This document shows positions 9,028 through 17,767 of a DNA stretch of 64,000 nucleotides, piece by piece. The first letter of the stretch is position 1. Each line of letters begins with the position of its first letter. This stretch comes from G020354785 sp964534745. Lineage in GTDB: Bacteria; Bacteroidota; Bacteroidia; Bacteroidales; UBA10428. A program made the position numbers and the translations under genes. A model generated the notes under the pieces. It was not told the DNA's origin. It made no database searches and saw nothing but the letters and a program-made list of their open reading frames with translations. The stretch is taken from contig CAZHQW010000007.1 in assembly GCA_964534745.1 (NCBI GenBank), positions 1 through 64,000 of the forward strand. The letters are read 5' to 3'.

Positions 9028-9035
9028 TACATTTG
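9028..9035 (+). promoter_or_regulatory. Bacteroidota -7 promoter element (TACATTTG)
   Basis: TACATTTG matches the TAnnTTTG consensus and lies about 30 bp before the ATG at 9066. It overlaps an upstream in-frame TTG (9033-9035), which argues against starting the SGNH gene there. I see no strong -33 TTG at the ideal spacing. Confidence 0.55.
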
Positions 9036-9065
9036 CCCTTTATTGATGGATTAAATTACATACTT

Positions 9066-10550
9066 ATGAAAAGAAGTAAATCATGCATTTGCACTGTTGT
9101 TTTTATAGCAATAGCATTATTAAGTTATTCCCAGGACTATCATGTCCGTATAGGAATTATAGGGAACAGCATTACGCAGGGTATCGGATTGTCAGATCCG
9201 GAGACGCAGAGTTATCCTGCCCAGCTGGCTCCTATGCTGCAGGAAATATACGGTGATACATGTATAGTACAGAACTTTGGCATCACCACCACTACCATGC
9301 TTAAGAACGGGGATGTCTCTTACTGGAATTCAACACAGTTCAAGGACTGTATGGACTATGCGGCGGAGATTTGTATTATTCTTCTGGGCACAAATGACAG
9401 CAAACCTCAAAACTGGGATGTATACGGTGACGAGTTTATCGGGGATTACCTGTCAATGATCGACACGCTTAAAACAAGAAATCCGCACACAAAATTTTTT
9501 GTCGGGTATCCTCCACCGGCCTATGAGGTTGTTTTTGATATCCGGGATTCTGTTATTCTGAACGGTGTTATTCCGGCTGTTGATTCAGTTGTGGCCGTAA
9601 CCGGAGCCGAGCTGATAGACTTTTATTATCCCCTTCTGGACAGCGTCATCCTGTTCCCTGATAAAATACATCCTAATGTTGAGGGTTCCGGGGCAATGGC
9701 CCGGATAATCCTGGACAGGTTTATAGAAACAGATGTTATTCATGAAGCTGATACAGGGTACACCTTTGTGACAGGCTTTGATACCGAAAAGAACCTTATA
9801 GCCTTTAAGGATACAGTATTACTGAGCTGGACCACCATTAATGCCGATTCTGTTTTTTTAAACGGACAGGTTGTACCTGAAAACGGAAACCTAAAGATAT
9901 CTCCCCATGAAACTACAATCTATACTCTCCTGGCAGCAGGAGAAAAAAATTCAGACTCCCTGGTCCTGGTTCAGGAGGTTTATTACCCTGTGCTTTCAAC
10001 GCTGAAGATTTACCCCAAGAGCAAAACCCTGTACGAAGGGGATAGTATTTATCTGCAGCTATTTTATTACGATCAGATCCAGAAATCCATCCATGATACT
10101 ATATATGACATACAGTGGTCTGTAAGTAACGGGTACGGCTATTTGTGTGAAGAGACAGGTACTTCTGCCGTTTATGTGGCCGTGAGTGAAGGTTCGGATA
10201 CGGTGTGCGCAGAGTATGGAGATATACCAGGAAAGTCAACCATAACTATCAAGCCTGTGGTTACAGGTATTGAGGATCCTTTACCGGACTGGCAGGTAAG
10301 TATATTCCCGAATCCGACTGATAATGAGATAAATCTTTTTATCGCGACAGCAGGTACCCCATACCTTAAAGTTAAGATATTCGACCTTAAAGGTGTGTTA
10401 TGCAAGGATGAGGATTTTCATTTCAAAGAGGGAACCCGGCAGAATATATGCCTTAATACCGGAGATCTTGACGAAGGAACGTATATCATTGAAATAGAAT
10501 ATTCCGGCCGCCTTTATACAGATAAGTTATTTATCAAAAAAGGGAACTGA
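9066..10550 (+). CDS. Secreted SGNH/GDSL esterase with T9SS sorting domain
   Basis: 494-residue exported protein from the ATG at 9066, beginning MKRSKSCIC with a signal peptide ending LSYSQ. The SGNH hydrolase domain shows block I GIIGNSITQGIG (nucleophile Ser), block III LLGTNDSKPQNW (Asn) and block V DKIHPNVEG (Asp-His). After about residue 240 come an Ig-like region (NLIAFKDTVLLSWTTINADS) and a second beta domain. The end is a type A sorting domain (VSIFPNPTDNEINLFI to LYTDKLFIKKGN). Likely a surface or secreted carbohydrate esterase, perhaps deacetylating glycans cut by the neighbouring GH5 and GH30 enzymes; that link is inferred from position. Confidence 0.88.
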   Translation: MKRSKSCICTVVFIAIALLSYSQDYHVRIGIIGNSITQGIGLSDPETQSYPAQLAPMLQEIYGDTCIVQNFGITTTTMLKNGDVSYWNSTQFKDCMDYAAEICIILLGTNDSKPQNWDVYGDEFIGDYLSMIDTLKTRNPHTKFFVGYPPPAYEVVFDIRDSVILNGVIPAVDSVVAVTGAELIDFYYPLLDSVILFPDKIHPNVEGSGAMARIILDRFIETDVIHEADTGYTFVTGFDTEKNLIAFKDTVLLSWTTINADSVFLNGQVVPENGNLKISPHETTIYTLLAAGEKNSDSLVLVQEVYYPVLSTLKIYPKSKTLYEGDSIYLQLFYYDQIQKSIHDTIYDIQWSVSNGYGYLCEETGTSAVYVAVSEGSDTVCAEYGDIPGKSTITIKPVVTGIEDPLPDWQVSIFPNPTDNEINLFIATAGTPYLKVKIFDLKGVLCKDEDFHFKEGTRQNICLNTGDLDEGTYIIEIEYSGRLYTDKLFIKKGN

Positions 10551-10581
10551 CAGGCCACTCATCCCACTGTTAAGCAGGTAG

Positions 10582-12693
10582 TTATTCGCTCACCAGTCCG
10601 CTTCTTTCCAGCAGGGCATCAATTGACGGTTCCCGGCCTCTGAGTCTTTTATAAAGCACCATGGGATCCTCACTGCCCCCTTTTGCCAGTATATTTTTCC
10701 TGAACGAGTCGGCAGTCTCCCTGTCAAATATTCCGTTCTCTTTAAATAATGAAAAAGCATCGGCATCAAGCACTTCTGCCCACTTATAGCCATAATATCC
10801 CGCGGCATATCCCCCTGCAAAAATATGTCTGAAGGCAGTACTGAAAATACAACCTTCAACCTCCGGGAAAATATCGGCTGCAGCAGAGGCACCTTTTTCG
10901 AAGTCTGCAACAGAAATCTCAACAGGCTGTGTTATGGTATGCCATGCCATATCATTAAGTCCGAATCCCAGCTGCCTGACAAAGGAATAACCAACATTAA
11001 AATTTTTGCTATCCAGGATCTTATCCAGCAGTTCATCGGGTATTTTTTCTTCGGTCTCATAATGAACAGCTACTTTATTAAGCCATTCTTTTTCCTCCGA
11101 CCAGTTTTCCATGATTTGTGAAGGCAGTTCAACAAAATCGCGGTAAACGTTGGTGCCGGAAAGGTCCGGGTACCGGCATTCACTTAATATGCTGTGCAGC
11201 CCGTGTCCCACCTCATGGAGAAACGTATGCACTTCATTGTAAGTCAGCAATGATGGAATAGTGCCGGTGGGCTTTGTAAAATTAAATACCAGCGACACGT
11301 GAGGCCGTATATCTTTACTGTCCAACTTGTACTGTTCAAGGTAATTGGTCATCCATGCACCGCCCCGCTTGCTTTCTCGCGGGAAGAAGTCAAGGTACAA
11401 AACAGCAAGGTAGCTACCCTTTTCGTCAACTACTTCGTAAGTCTCAACATCGGGATGGTACACGGGTATATCATTGACAGGTTTAAAGCTTATTCCATAT
11501 AACTCATTTGCCAGTGAGAATATTCCTTCTTTAACGTCTTCAAGCCTGAAATAAGGCTTCAAAATTTCATCGTCAACATTAAACTTCTGTTTTTTCAGCT
11601 TTTCTGAATAGTAAGACCAGTCCCATTTCTGGATTGTGAAGTCGGCGCCATTGGCTTTAGCAAACTCCTGCACTTCAATGTATTCTTTCTTTGCAAAGGG
11701 AAGTGATGCCTCCAGCAGCTCATTCAGAAAGCTGTCCACTTTAGCAGGAGATTTAGCCATGCGCTCTTCCAGCACATATTCTGCAAATGTTTTGTAGCCG
11801 AGGAGCTGCGCCAGCCTTAGCCTTATTTCAACAATACGTTTTATTATTTGCTGATTGTCATTTTCATTATTGTGGTATCCCCTTGAGTTATAGGCCCTGT
11901 AAAGTTCCTCCCTTAACTGCCTGTTGTCAGCAAATTTCTGGAATGGAAAATAACTGGGCTGCTGGAGCGTAAATACCCATCCTTGCTTGCCTTTGGATTT
12001 TGCAGTCTGTGCAGCCGTTTCTATTAAGTGAGTGGGTAGTCCGGATAGATCTTCTTCGCTGGTTATATGCAGTTCATATGAATTTGTTTCGGCCAGCACA
12101 TTATTGCCGAAATCAAGCGTCAGCTTTGACAGCTCTTCAGTCAGTTTCCGGAATTCTTCCTTATCGCTGGCACTGAGGTTTGCCCCGTTCCTGATAAAGT
12201 CTTTATATGTATTGTTAAGCAGCATTTGCTGCTCAGCAGTGAGTCCGGACCGGCTGCTGTTATCGTAAACAAACTTAATTTTTTTAAACAGCTCTTCGTT
12301 TAGCCTCACATCATTTGAAAATTCGGTGAGCATAGGTGATATTATGCGGGCAGCATCCTGTATATCTTTGTTGGTATTTGCACTGTTAATATTAAAAAAT
12401 ATTGATGCCAGCCGGCTTATCCATATTGTACTGTATTCGAGCGCTTCAACTGTGTTTTCAAATGTTGGTTCCGCGCCATCATTTATAATAAGGTCAATTT
12501 CTGATTTGGCCTTCGTGATCGCATTTTCAAAAGCAGGTATGTAATCTTCAGTATTTATTTTATCAAAAGGCACTGTCCCGAAAGGGGTATTGAATTCTGT
12601 CATAAGTATATTGTCTTGATTTTGTGTATAACCGTAACCACACGATAAACCTGTCAGCAATAGTGAAAAAATTACAAACTTATTATTTATCAT
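10582..12693 (-). CDS. M3-family zinc oligopeptidase (Dcp/OpdA-like)
   Basis: 703-residue metallopeptidase from the ATG at 12691-12693; an earlier in-frame TTG would only add residues before the signal peptide. The N-terminus (MINNKFVIFSLLLTGLSCGYGYTQ) is an export signal, possibly a weak lipobox. Then come the typical M3 start FNTPFGTVPFDKI, the long helical lid, and the zinc motif HEVGHGLHSI with the downstream Glu in the PSQIMENW region. M3 enzymes such as Dcp remove dipeptides or cut short peptides. The exported form in Bacteroidota probably acts on peptides in the periplasm. It stands alone on the minus strand. Confidence 0.93.
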   Translation of the reverse strand: MINNKFVIFSLLLTGLSCGYGYTQNQDNILMTEFNTPFGTVPFDKINTEDYIPAFENAITKAKSEIDLIINDGAEPTFENTVEALEYSTIWISRLASIFFNINSANTNKDIQDAARIISPMLTEFSNDVRLNEELFKKIKFVYDNSSRSGLTAEQQMLLNNTYKDFIRNGANLSASDKEEFRKLTEELSKLTLDFGNNVLAETNSYELHITSEEDLSGLPTHLIETAAQTAKSKGKQGWVFTLQQPSYFPFQKFADNRQLREELYRAYNSRGYHNNENDNQQIIKRIVEIRLRLAQLLGYKTFAEYVLEERMAKSPAKVDSFLNELLEASLPFAKKEYIEVQEFAKANGADFTIQKWDWSYYSEKLKKQKFNVDDEILKPYFRLEDVKEGIFSLANELYGISFKPVNDIPVYHPDVETYEVVDEKGSYLAVLYLDFFPRESKRGGAWMTNYLEQYKLDSKDIRPHVSLVFNFTKPTGTIPSLLTYNEVHTFLHEVGHGLHSILSECRYPDLSGTNVYRDFVELPSQIMENWSEEKEWLNKVAVHYETEEKIPDELLDKILDSKNFNVGYSFVRQLGFGLNDMAWHTITQPVEISVADFEKGASAAADIFPEVEGCIFSTAFRHIFAGGYAAGYYGYKWAEVLDADAFSLFKENGIFDRETADSFRKNILAKGGSEDPMVLYKRLRGREPSIDALLERSGLVSE

Positions 12694-12805
12694 TTTCCTC
12701 GTTATTGATGAATATTGGCAATTATAGGCCAATAAATTGACAATTCCAAAGCCAGTTTTTGCTATTATACTATTTTGATATGAACATTAACAGTATTGTA
12801 ATAAT

Positions 12806-12840
12806 TTGAAGCTGTCATAAAAAGATTTAAAGTATATTTG
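12806..12840 (+). promoter_or_regulatory. Promoter for lnt (TTG and TATATTTG)
   Basis: TATATTTG at 12833-12840 matches TAnnTTTG. A TTTG ending at 12808 lies 24 bp upstream as a possible -33 element, slightly longer than the usual 19-21. The ATG of lnt lies 70 bp downstream. Confidence 0.5.
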
Positions 12841-12910
12841 TCACTTTGCATTTTAGAATAAAGAGATGCTCTTATCAGCATATAATTTTTAAAGCTTGAG
12901 TAACATCAAA

Positions 12911-14530
12911 ATGGGAATTTTAACAATAAAAAGGAACAGGCTCATTTATTATGCTATCCTTACCGGCTTGCTGCTTATCCCCCCATGGTATAAATGGGGG
13001 CACGGATTTGTAATATTTATCGCGTTTATACCACTTCTTTTTGTTGAGGATTTTATTGACGAAAATAAAAAACAGTACAGGTCGATAAGTGTCTTTGAGT
13101 ATTCATTTGTTTCATTTTTTATATGGACGGCAGGCACTATGTGGTGGCTTGTTAATGCGACAGTTGTGGGCACAATAGTTGCGGTTATTGTCAATGCTTT
13201 ATTAATGGGTATTGTGTTCTGGGCTTTTCATTATGCAAAAAGAAACTGTGGCAGGCAGATCGGATATTTTGCGTTGATAACATTCTGGTTAACTTTCGAG
13301 CATTTCTACCTTAATGCTGAGATGTCAAATCCATGGCTGACACTGGGGCATGCTTTTAATTATAATACCAGGCTCATACAATGGTACGATACAACAGGAG
13401 TTCTCGGGGGGTCATTATGGGTGCTTACAGTTAACGTGCTGCTGTTCAATATTATTAAGGCATATATAAACCAACATTCTCTCAGAAGACTGTGGGGTAC
13501 AATAATCCTGGCAGCCATAGTTATTATTGCACCTGTCGCGATATCCCTGATAAAATATTATACTTATAAAGAGATTTCAAATCCCAGGAATATAGTAATC
13601 ATACAGCCAAATATCGATCCTTACCAGAAGTTTATATCAATTCCCAGCCGTCAGCAGACGCAGATTCAGCTGGAGCTTGCGGCAATGTATACTGATGATA
13701 GTACAGATTATATTGTCGCACCGGAAACATCTATTAACAATAACATAAGGAAAGACCAGATTGAATATGTTCCTGATATCAGGATGATAAGGGGATTTAT
13801 GTCCGCTTTCCCACGGCTTAAATACGTTGTCGGCATACAGTGTTATAGCATATATAAGCCGGGGGATAAACTTCCGCCGACAGCCAGACGACTACAAGGT
13901 TCGGGTTTGTTATATAGCGCTCATAATGCTGCGATACAGCTTGATACGACGGATTCTATACCTGTATATTTTAAATCGCAGCTAGTTACGGGAGTTGAAA
14001 AGATGCCTTACGCCAGGTATTTAAAATTCCTTGAAAAGCTGACGGTAAGGCTGGGAGGGACCTTTCGTGGCTGGGAACCACAGGATCACCGCGATACATT
14101 TGTTTCACCCCAGGATTCCATACGTATTGCTCCCGTTATATGCTGGGAATCGGTTTTTGGCGAGTATGTAACGGATTACATAAAGGATGGTGCTAATTAT
14201 ATATTTGTTATAACCAATGACGGTTGGTGGGGTAATACTCCGGGGCACCACCAGCATAATGCTTTATCATGTGTGCGAGCTATTGAGACACGCAGGAGCA
14301 TCGCACGGTCAGCCAATACAGGAATATCATGTTTTATAAACCAGAGGGGAGATGTCCTTCAAAAGCTGGGGTGGTGGAAACGCGGAGCTATTAAAGGAAC
14401 TATTAACGCCAATGATAAGCTCACTTTTTATGTGAGGCATGGTGACTATTTGGCACGCATAGCACGCTTTTTTGCATTACTTATCGTTTTACTGGTACTG
14501 GTAAGGATCTTTATTTCTCCATCTCGCTGA
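12911..14530 (+). CDS. lnt: Apolipoprotein N-acyltransferase
   Basis: 539-residue inner-membrane enzyme that adds the third acyl chain to lipoproteins after Lgt and LspA. Six or more hydrophobic segments fill about residues 10-220, including LLLIPPWYKWGHGFVIFIAFIPLLF. The nitrilase-like periplasmic domain carries the triad Glu in IVAPETSIN (about 272), Lys in VYFKSQLVTGVEKMPY (about 355) and Cys in APVICWESVFGEY (about 411). I use the ATG at 12911 rather than an in-frame TTG 15 bp earlier. It fits the many lipoproteins coded nearby. Its 3' end overlaps the convergent transporter gene by 20 bp. Confidence 0.94.
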   Translation: MGILTIKRNRLIYYAILTGLLLIPPWYKWGHGFVIFIAFIPLLFVEDFIDENKKQYRSISVFEYSFVSFFIWTAGTMWWLVNATVVGTIVAVIVNALLMGIVFWAFHYAKRNCGRQIGYFALITFWLTFEHFYLNAEMSNPWLTLGHAFNYNTRLIQWYDTTGVLGGSLWVLTVNVLLFNIIKAYINQHSLRRLWGTIILAAIVIIAPVAISLIKYYTYKEISNPRNIVIIQPNIDPYQKFISIPSRQQTQIQLELAAMYTDDSTDYIVAPETSINNNIRKDQIEYVPDIRMIRGFMSAFPRLKYVVGIQCYSIYKPGDKLPPTARRLQGSGLLYSAHNAAIQLDTTDSIPVYFKSQLVTGVEKMPYARYLKFLEKLTVRLGGTFRGWEPQDHRDTFVSPQDSIRIAPVICWESVFGEYVTDYIKDGANYIFVITNDGWWGNTPGHHQHNALSCVRAIETRRSIARSANTGISCFINQRGDVLQKLGWWKRGAIKGTINANDKLTFYVRHGDYLARIARFFALLIVLLVLVRIFISPSR

Positions 14531-15803
14531 ATTCACCCGCTATTTTTACAAACAGAATAAATACCAGCACACCAATTACACAATGCGTGCCCAGCACATA
14601 CCATACATATTCGGGATTGTTAATGTTTTCAAAGTGGCCGAAAAGCTTTGTATAATATCCGCTTAATAAAGCCCCTATACATGTTGCCAGGAAGTTGGAG
14701 CCCATGTACAGACCTGCCTTTTCCTTGGGCGCTATCCATGTAATATATTCCTGTATGCGTGGAGAAGATATCATTTCTCCGATCGCAAAGATGAAGATAC
14801 CCAGGATAACCATTGCAGGGGCAAGGTTTATGCTGAACCCGATCAAAAGAAAACCTACACCAGCTATGAACACTCCAAAAGAAAATGAAGGCAGGGCCCG
14901 TCTTTTCTCAAAAAGACGCGAAATGAAGTACTGCAGTATCAAAATTATCCAGCCCGTATGTGCTACTGCTTCACCATTTATGCGCCAAACACCTGCTTCC
15001 TGCCGTGATAAAAGCCTTGCAAACCACCCCCCGAAAATGCCTGCTATGCCATCAAAAAGCCTCGCAGTATCAATATGTTTATCGACGTAAGCCGGACAAA
15101 TATTGAAGAAAGCCCAGAAGGGCAGCCAGAAGAACAATCCCAGCAGAATTAGAAATATGGCGTATTTAAAATCAGCCAGGGTCGAAAATATTTCAAGTAT
15201 CTTATCGCCAATGGTTTCTTTTGTTTTTTCTTTTTCGGGTTCCTTATAAAGCAGAAGAGTAACAATAAACATGACGGTTATAGCTATACCGGCCATCAGA
15301 AATGCGTAATTCCATGATATGGCACGAAGTTTACCCGCGACAATGGGACCGAAGGAGGCGCCAACATTTACCATAAGATAAAAGATGCCGAATCCCAGGG
15401 TTTTATTTGATGAGTCGGAAGTAAGTCTCACGGTGCCTGAGATAAGTGGTTTGAATATGCCTGCTGCAAACCCTATGCTCAGCATCGTCAGCATTATCTC
15501 ATTATATGAATCGGCTATGAGGAGGAATAGTACAGCCGGTATGTAAGCAAGGTAGGATATTATAAGAACCTTTTTAAACCCGAACCTGTCTGCAAAAGTG
15601 CCGCTGAAGACAGGGATAAAGTAAGATACAAAAAGAAAAAGTCCCTGTATTATGCCTGATTTGTCCCTTGAGTATCCCAGGGATTCCATATACATGAGGA
15701 ATCCCATAAATATGCCGTAATAGGCAAATCTTTCAAGTACTTCTATGCTGTTTGCAACCCAGAAAACACGCGGGAATTTTGTTCTGCCTTTCATTTCCCG
15801 CAA
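14511..15803 (-). CDS. POT/PTR-like major facilitator transporter
   Basis: 430-residue membrane protein with about 12 hydrophobic segments. The first helix carries EVLERFAYYGIFMGF, matching the ExxERFxYYG proton-coupling motif of peptide transporters (POT). FADRFGFKKVLIISY is the MFS loop 2-3 motif, and GTVRLTSDSSNKTLGFGIFYLMVNVGASFGP resembles the POT central signature. It is a little short for bacterial POTs, which often have two extra helices, so the substrate (peptide or another solute) is uncertain. It starts 2 bp after the stop of the lipoprotein gene upstream and is probably co-transcribed with it. Confidence 0.8.
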   Translation of the reverse strand: MREMKGRTKFPRVFWVANSIEVLERFAYYGIFMGFLMYMESLGYSRDKSGIIQGLFLFVSYFIPVFSGTFADRFGFKKVLIISYLAYIPAVLFLLIADSYNEIMLTMLSIGFAAGIFKPLISGTVRLTSDSSNKTLGFGIFYLMVNVGASFGPIVAGKLRAISWNYAFLMAGIAITVMFIVTLLLYKEPEKEKTKETIGDKILEIFSTLADFKYAIFLILLGLFFWLPFWAFFNICPAYVDKHIDTARLFDGIAGIFGGWFARLLSRQEAGVWRINGEAVAHTGWIILILQYFISRLFEKRRALPSFSFGVFIAGVGFLLIGFSINLAPAMVILGIFIFAIGEMISSPRIQEYITWIAPKEKAGLYMGSNFLATCIGALLSGYYTKLFGHFENINNPEYVWYVLGTHCVIGVLVFILFVKIAGEFSEMEK

Positions 15804-15805
15804 TC

Positions 15806-16213
15806 CTATTCAAGCCCCATTCCTTCAAGCTCCTTTTCAGCCTTGTCGGCTATTTCCTGGAATCTTTTCTGGTACTTCTCCTGCATAGCACATGTATGCA
15901 ATTTGACCCAGTCCTCTGCCCATACCGATGCTTCAGTCATTGCCTGCATGTATTTGGTCATTTTATCCTTATTGAAAGGATCATCCTTGTATGCTCTTAT
16001 TGCTTCAATATACAAATTTACCCATTCTTCATAACTGTCGAGAAAATCCTCACAGCTTGATATCAGTTCATCCCCTGCTTTGTTTTTTTTCAAAGATTTG
16101 GCTTCGGACTGGCTCTTTTCGGCAGATTCATCATTGCTGCCTGTCTTCCCGCCGCCACATGACCAGATAACTACCAGTAATACTACAAATAACAGATGAA
16201 ATGAATTTTTCAT
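15806..16213 (-). CDS. Small lysine/glutamate-rich lipoprotein of unknown function
   Basis: 135-residue protein with signal peptide MKNSFHLLFVVLLVVIWSC; the lipid Cys is residue 19 and is followed by GGGKTGSND. The mature part is charged, with a Ser/Glu/Lys linker to about residue 45. A predicted helical domain follows (SSCEDFLDSYEEWVNLYIEAI, then MTKYMQAMTEASVWAEDWVKL and MQEKYQKRFQEIADKAEKELE). I do not recognise a named family. It lies 2 bp upstream of the POT-like transporter and is likely in the same operon, so it could be an envelope partner of it. Confidence 0.75.
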   Translation of the reverse strand: MKNSFHLLFVVLLVVIWSCGGGKTGSNDESAEKSQSEAKSLKKNKAGDELISSCEDFLDSYEEWVNLYIEAIRAYKDDPFNKDKMTKYMQAMTEASVWAEDWVKLHTCAMQEKYQKRFQEIADKAEKELEGMGLE

Positions 16214-16448
16214 AATAACTGTTTTTATGTTAATAACATTTTAACTAATCCTTCGATATAAAGATAATCATTATTATGAGTAATAACAGGGCAATCATTT
16301 TCTTTTTGGAAAGGTTCACGCAACCATTGTGTTGCTGTTATCATCTTTCCAGTAGTATATCCGCCTGTTTAACAGGAAATAAATGAATTTGGCATGGTAT
16401 TTGGAAATATTACCGTAAGAAAGTTAATAGTCTAAAAATTTCACTATC

Positions 16449-16727
16449 ATGGATACTACAAGAATTTGCAAACAGAAAAACATTACCATACACCCCAATC
16501 CGTTTGATAATTATGCAATAATTACAATTCCAGGGGAAGTAAACCAGCCCTACACACTGGAGATAACAGATGTTGATGGTATAAAAATATTCAGGTATTC
16601 AAATATTTTGTCCAATAAGTTTATTTTAGGTAGAAATAAACTTAATCCCGGCACATATTTTTATAAATTATTTTCAAGTGATTATAAATTTTTGTATACC
16701 GGGAAACTTGTAATTCAAAGATTATAG
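16449..16727 (+). CDS. Orphan T9SS sorting-domain-like protein
   Basis: 92-residue frame whose whole length looks like a type A sorting domain: ITIHPNPFDNYAIITIPG at the front, TLEITDVDGIKIFRY in the middle, and NPGTYFYKLFSSDYKFLYTGKLVIQ at the end. It has no signal peptide and no passenger, so it should not be exported as it stands. It may be the detached 3' remnant of a secreted protein or a short gene whose true start I cannot see; the 235 bp upstream show no in-frame signal peptide. It converges with the regulator gene 11 bp away. Confidence 0.55.
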   Translation: MDTTRICKQKNITIHPNPFDNYAIITIPGEVNQPYTLEITDVDGIKIFRYSNILSNKFILGRNKLNPGTYFYKLFSSDYKFLYTGKLVIQRL

Positions 16728-16738
16728 ACACAGTTATT

Positions 16739-17062
16739 TCAGCCTTTTACCTTCAGCATAAATCCTACATTGTGTATATTTGTTATTGCTACTGTGGGAT
16801 CATCTTTAAGAAGCTTTCGCAGTTTGGCTATATATACATCCATGCTGCGGCCCATAAAATAGTCGTCTTTTCCCCATATCGAAAGTAGTGCTTTTTCACG
16901 CCTGAGAATGCTGTTCTTGTTTATGCACAGCATTTTTAACACCTCAGCTTCCTTTTTTGTAAGCCGCTTTTCAGTTTTCGGTGATTTTAAATAATGGCTG
17001 TTATAATCAAATTGAAAAGCCCCAAACCTGTAAGTTCCATTTTTATCCTTTGAATTTGCCAT
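16739..17062 (-). CDS. Stand-alone OmpR/PhoB-type winged-helix regulator without receiver
   Basis: 107-residue protein consisting of the C-terminal DNA-binding domain of an OmpR-class response regulator. The N-terminal beta strands (YRFGAFQFDYNSHYL) lead to the helices RLTKKEAEVLKMLCIN and ILRREKALLSIWG. Next comes the recognition helix region MGRSMDVYIAKLRKLLKDD, then the wing ITNIHNVGFMLKV. No receiver domain or phosphorylatable Asp precedes it, and no kinase is nearby. The ATG at 17060-17062 with MANSKDKNG looks like a true start rather than a truncation. The target is unknown. Confidence 0.8.
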   Translation of the reverse strand: MANSKDKNGTYRFGAFQFDYNSHYLKSPKTEKRLTKKEAEVLKMLCINKNSILRREKALLSIWGKDDYFMGRSMDVYIAKLRKLLKDDPTVAITNIHNVGFMLKVKG

Positions 17063-17201
17063 GCCTCAAATATGTTTAATTATTCCTTAAATAGTATTAA
17101 TTAAACATTAAACGGCTGACTTTGTTCAATTTAACAAGTATAATAAAGCGTATTTTATGATTTATTTAGTGCAGGGTAATTATCGCTTGCAGAGAGCCGG
17201 G

Positions 17202-17765
17202 TTATTTATTGTTAAATTCATTCATGGTTTTTTCTATACCACTGGTTCCAAAGCTTAATATTATATCATGGCATATAGAAATTTTTTCTTCCAGCACTTT
17301 CTCATCCTCATCCTCCCATTCTCCAAGCACATAGTCAACCTGGGTACCATATTCGTAATCGCTTCCGACTCCGAATCTCAGCCTTGCATAGTTTTGATGT
17401 CCCAGTATCTGGCTAATACTTTGTAATCCGTTATGTCCCCCATCACCGCCTTTGGCTCTTATTCTCAGTGTTCCCAGGGGAAGTGCTATATCATCGACTA
17501 TTACAAGGAGGTTTTCAACAGGCACTACTTCTTTATTAAGCCAGTAATTTACTGCCCGTCCGCTGCGGTTAACATATGTGGTTGGTTTGAGAAGGGTATA
17601 GAGCCTGCTGGCATATTCGTAGCGGGCAATAAATCCGAATCTTTTATCTGTGAATTTAATATCAGATGCCTTTGCGAAGGCATCCAGTATTCTGAAACCA
17701 ATATTATGCCTGGTACTATAATATTCATCCCCTATGTTACCCAGGCCGGCTATTAAAAATTTCAA
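17202..17765 (-). CDS. pth: Peptidyl-tRNA hydrolase
   Basis: 187-residue cytosolic enzyme that releases tRNA from stalled peptidyl-tRNA. It starts MKFLIAGLGNIGDEY with the conserved Asn, has the catalytic His in YSTRHNIGF (about residue 20), the VDDIALPLG block with the conserved Asp near 93, and KGGDGGHNGLQSI. Length is normal. Its start lies 2 bp after the rplY stop, so the two are one operon, a common bacterial arrangement that links translation quality control to ribosomal protein L25. Confidence 0.96.
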   Translation of the reverse strand: MKFLIAGLGNIGDEYYSTRHNIGFRILDAFAKASDIKFTDKRFGFIARYEYASRLYTLLKPTTYVNRSGRAVNYWLNKEVVPVENLLVIVDDIALPLGTLRIRAKGGDGGHNGLQSISQILGHQNYARLRFGVGSDYEYGTQVDYVLGEWEDEDEKVLEEKISICHDIILSFGTSGIEKTMNEFNNK

Positions 17766-17767
17766 TG

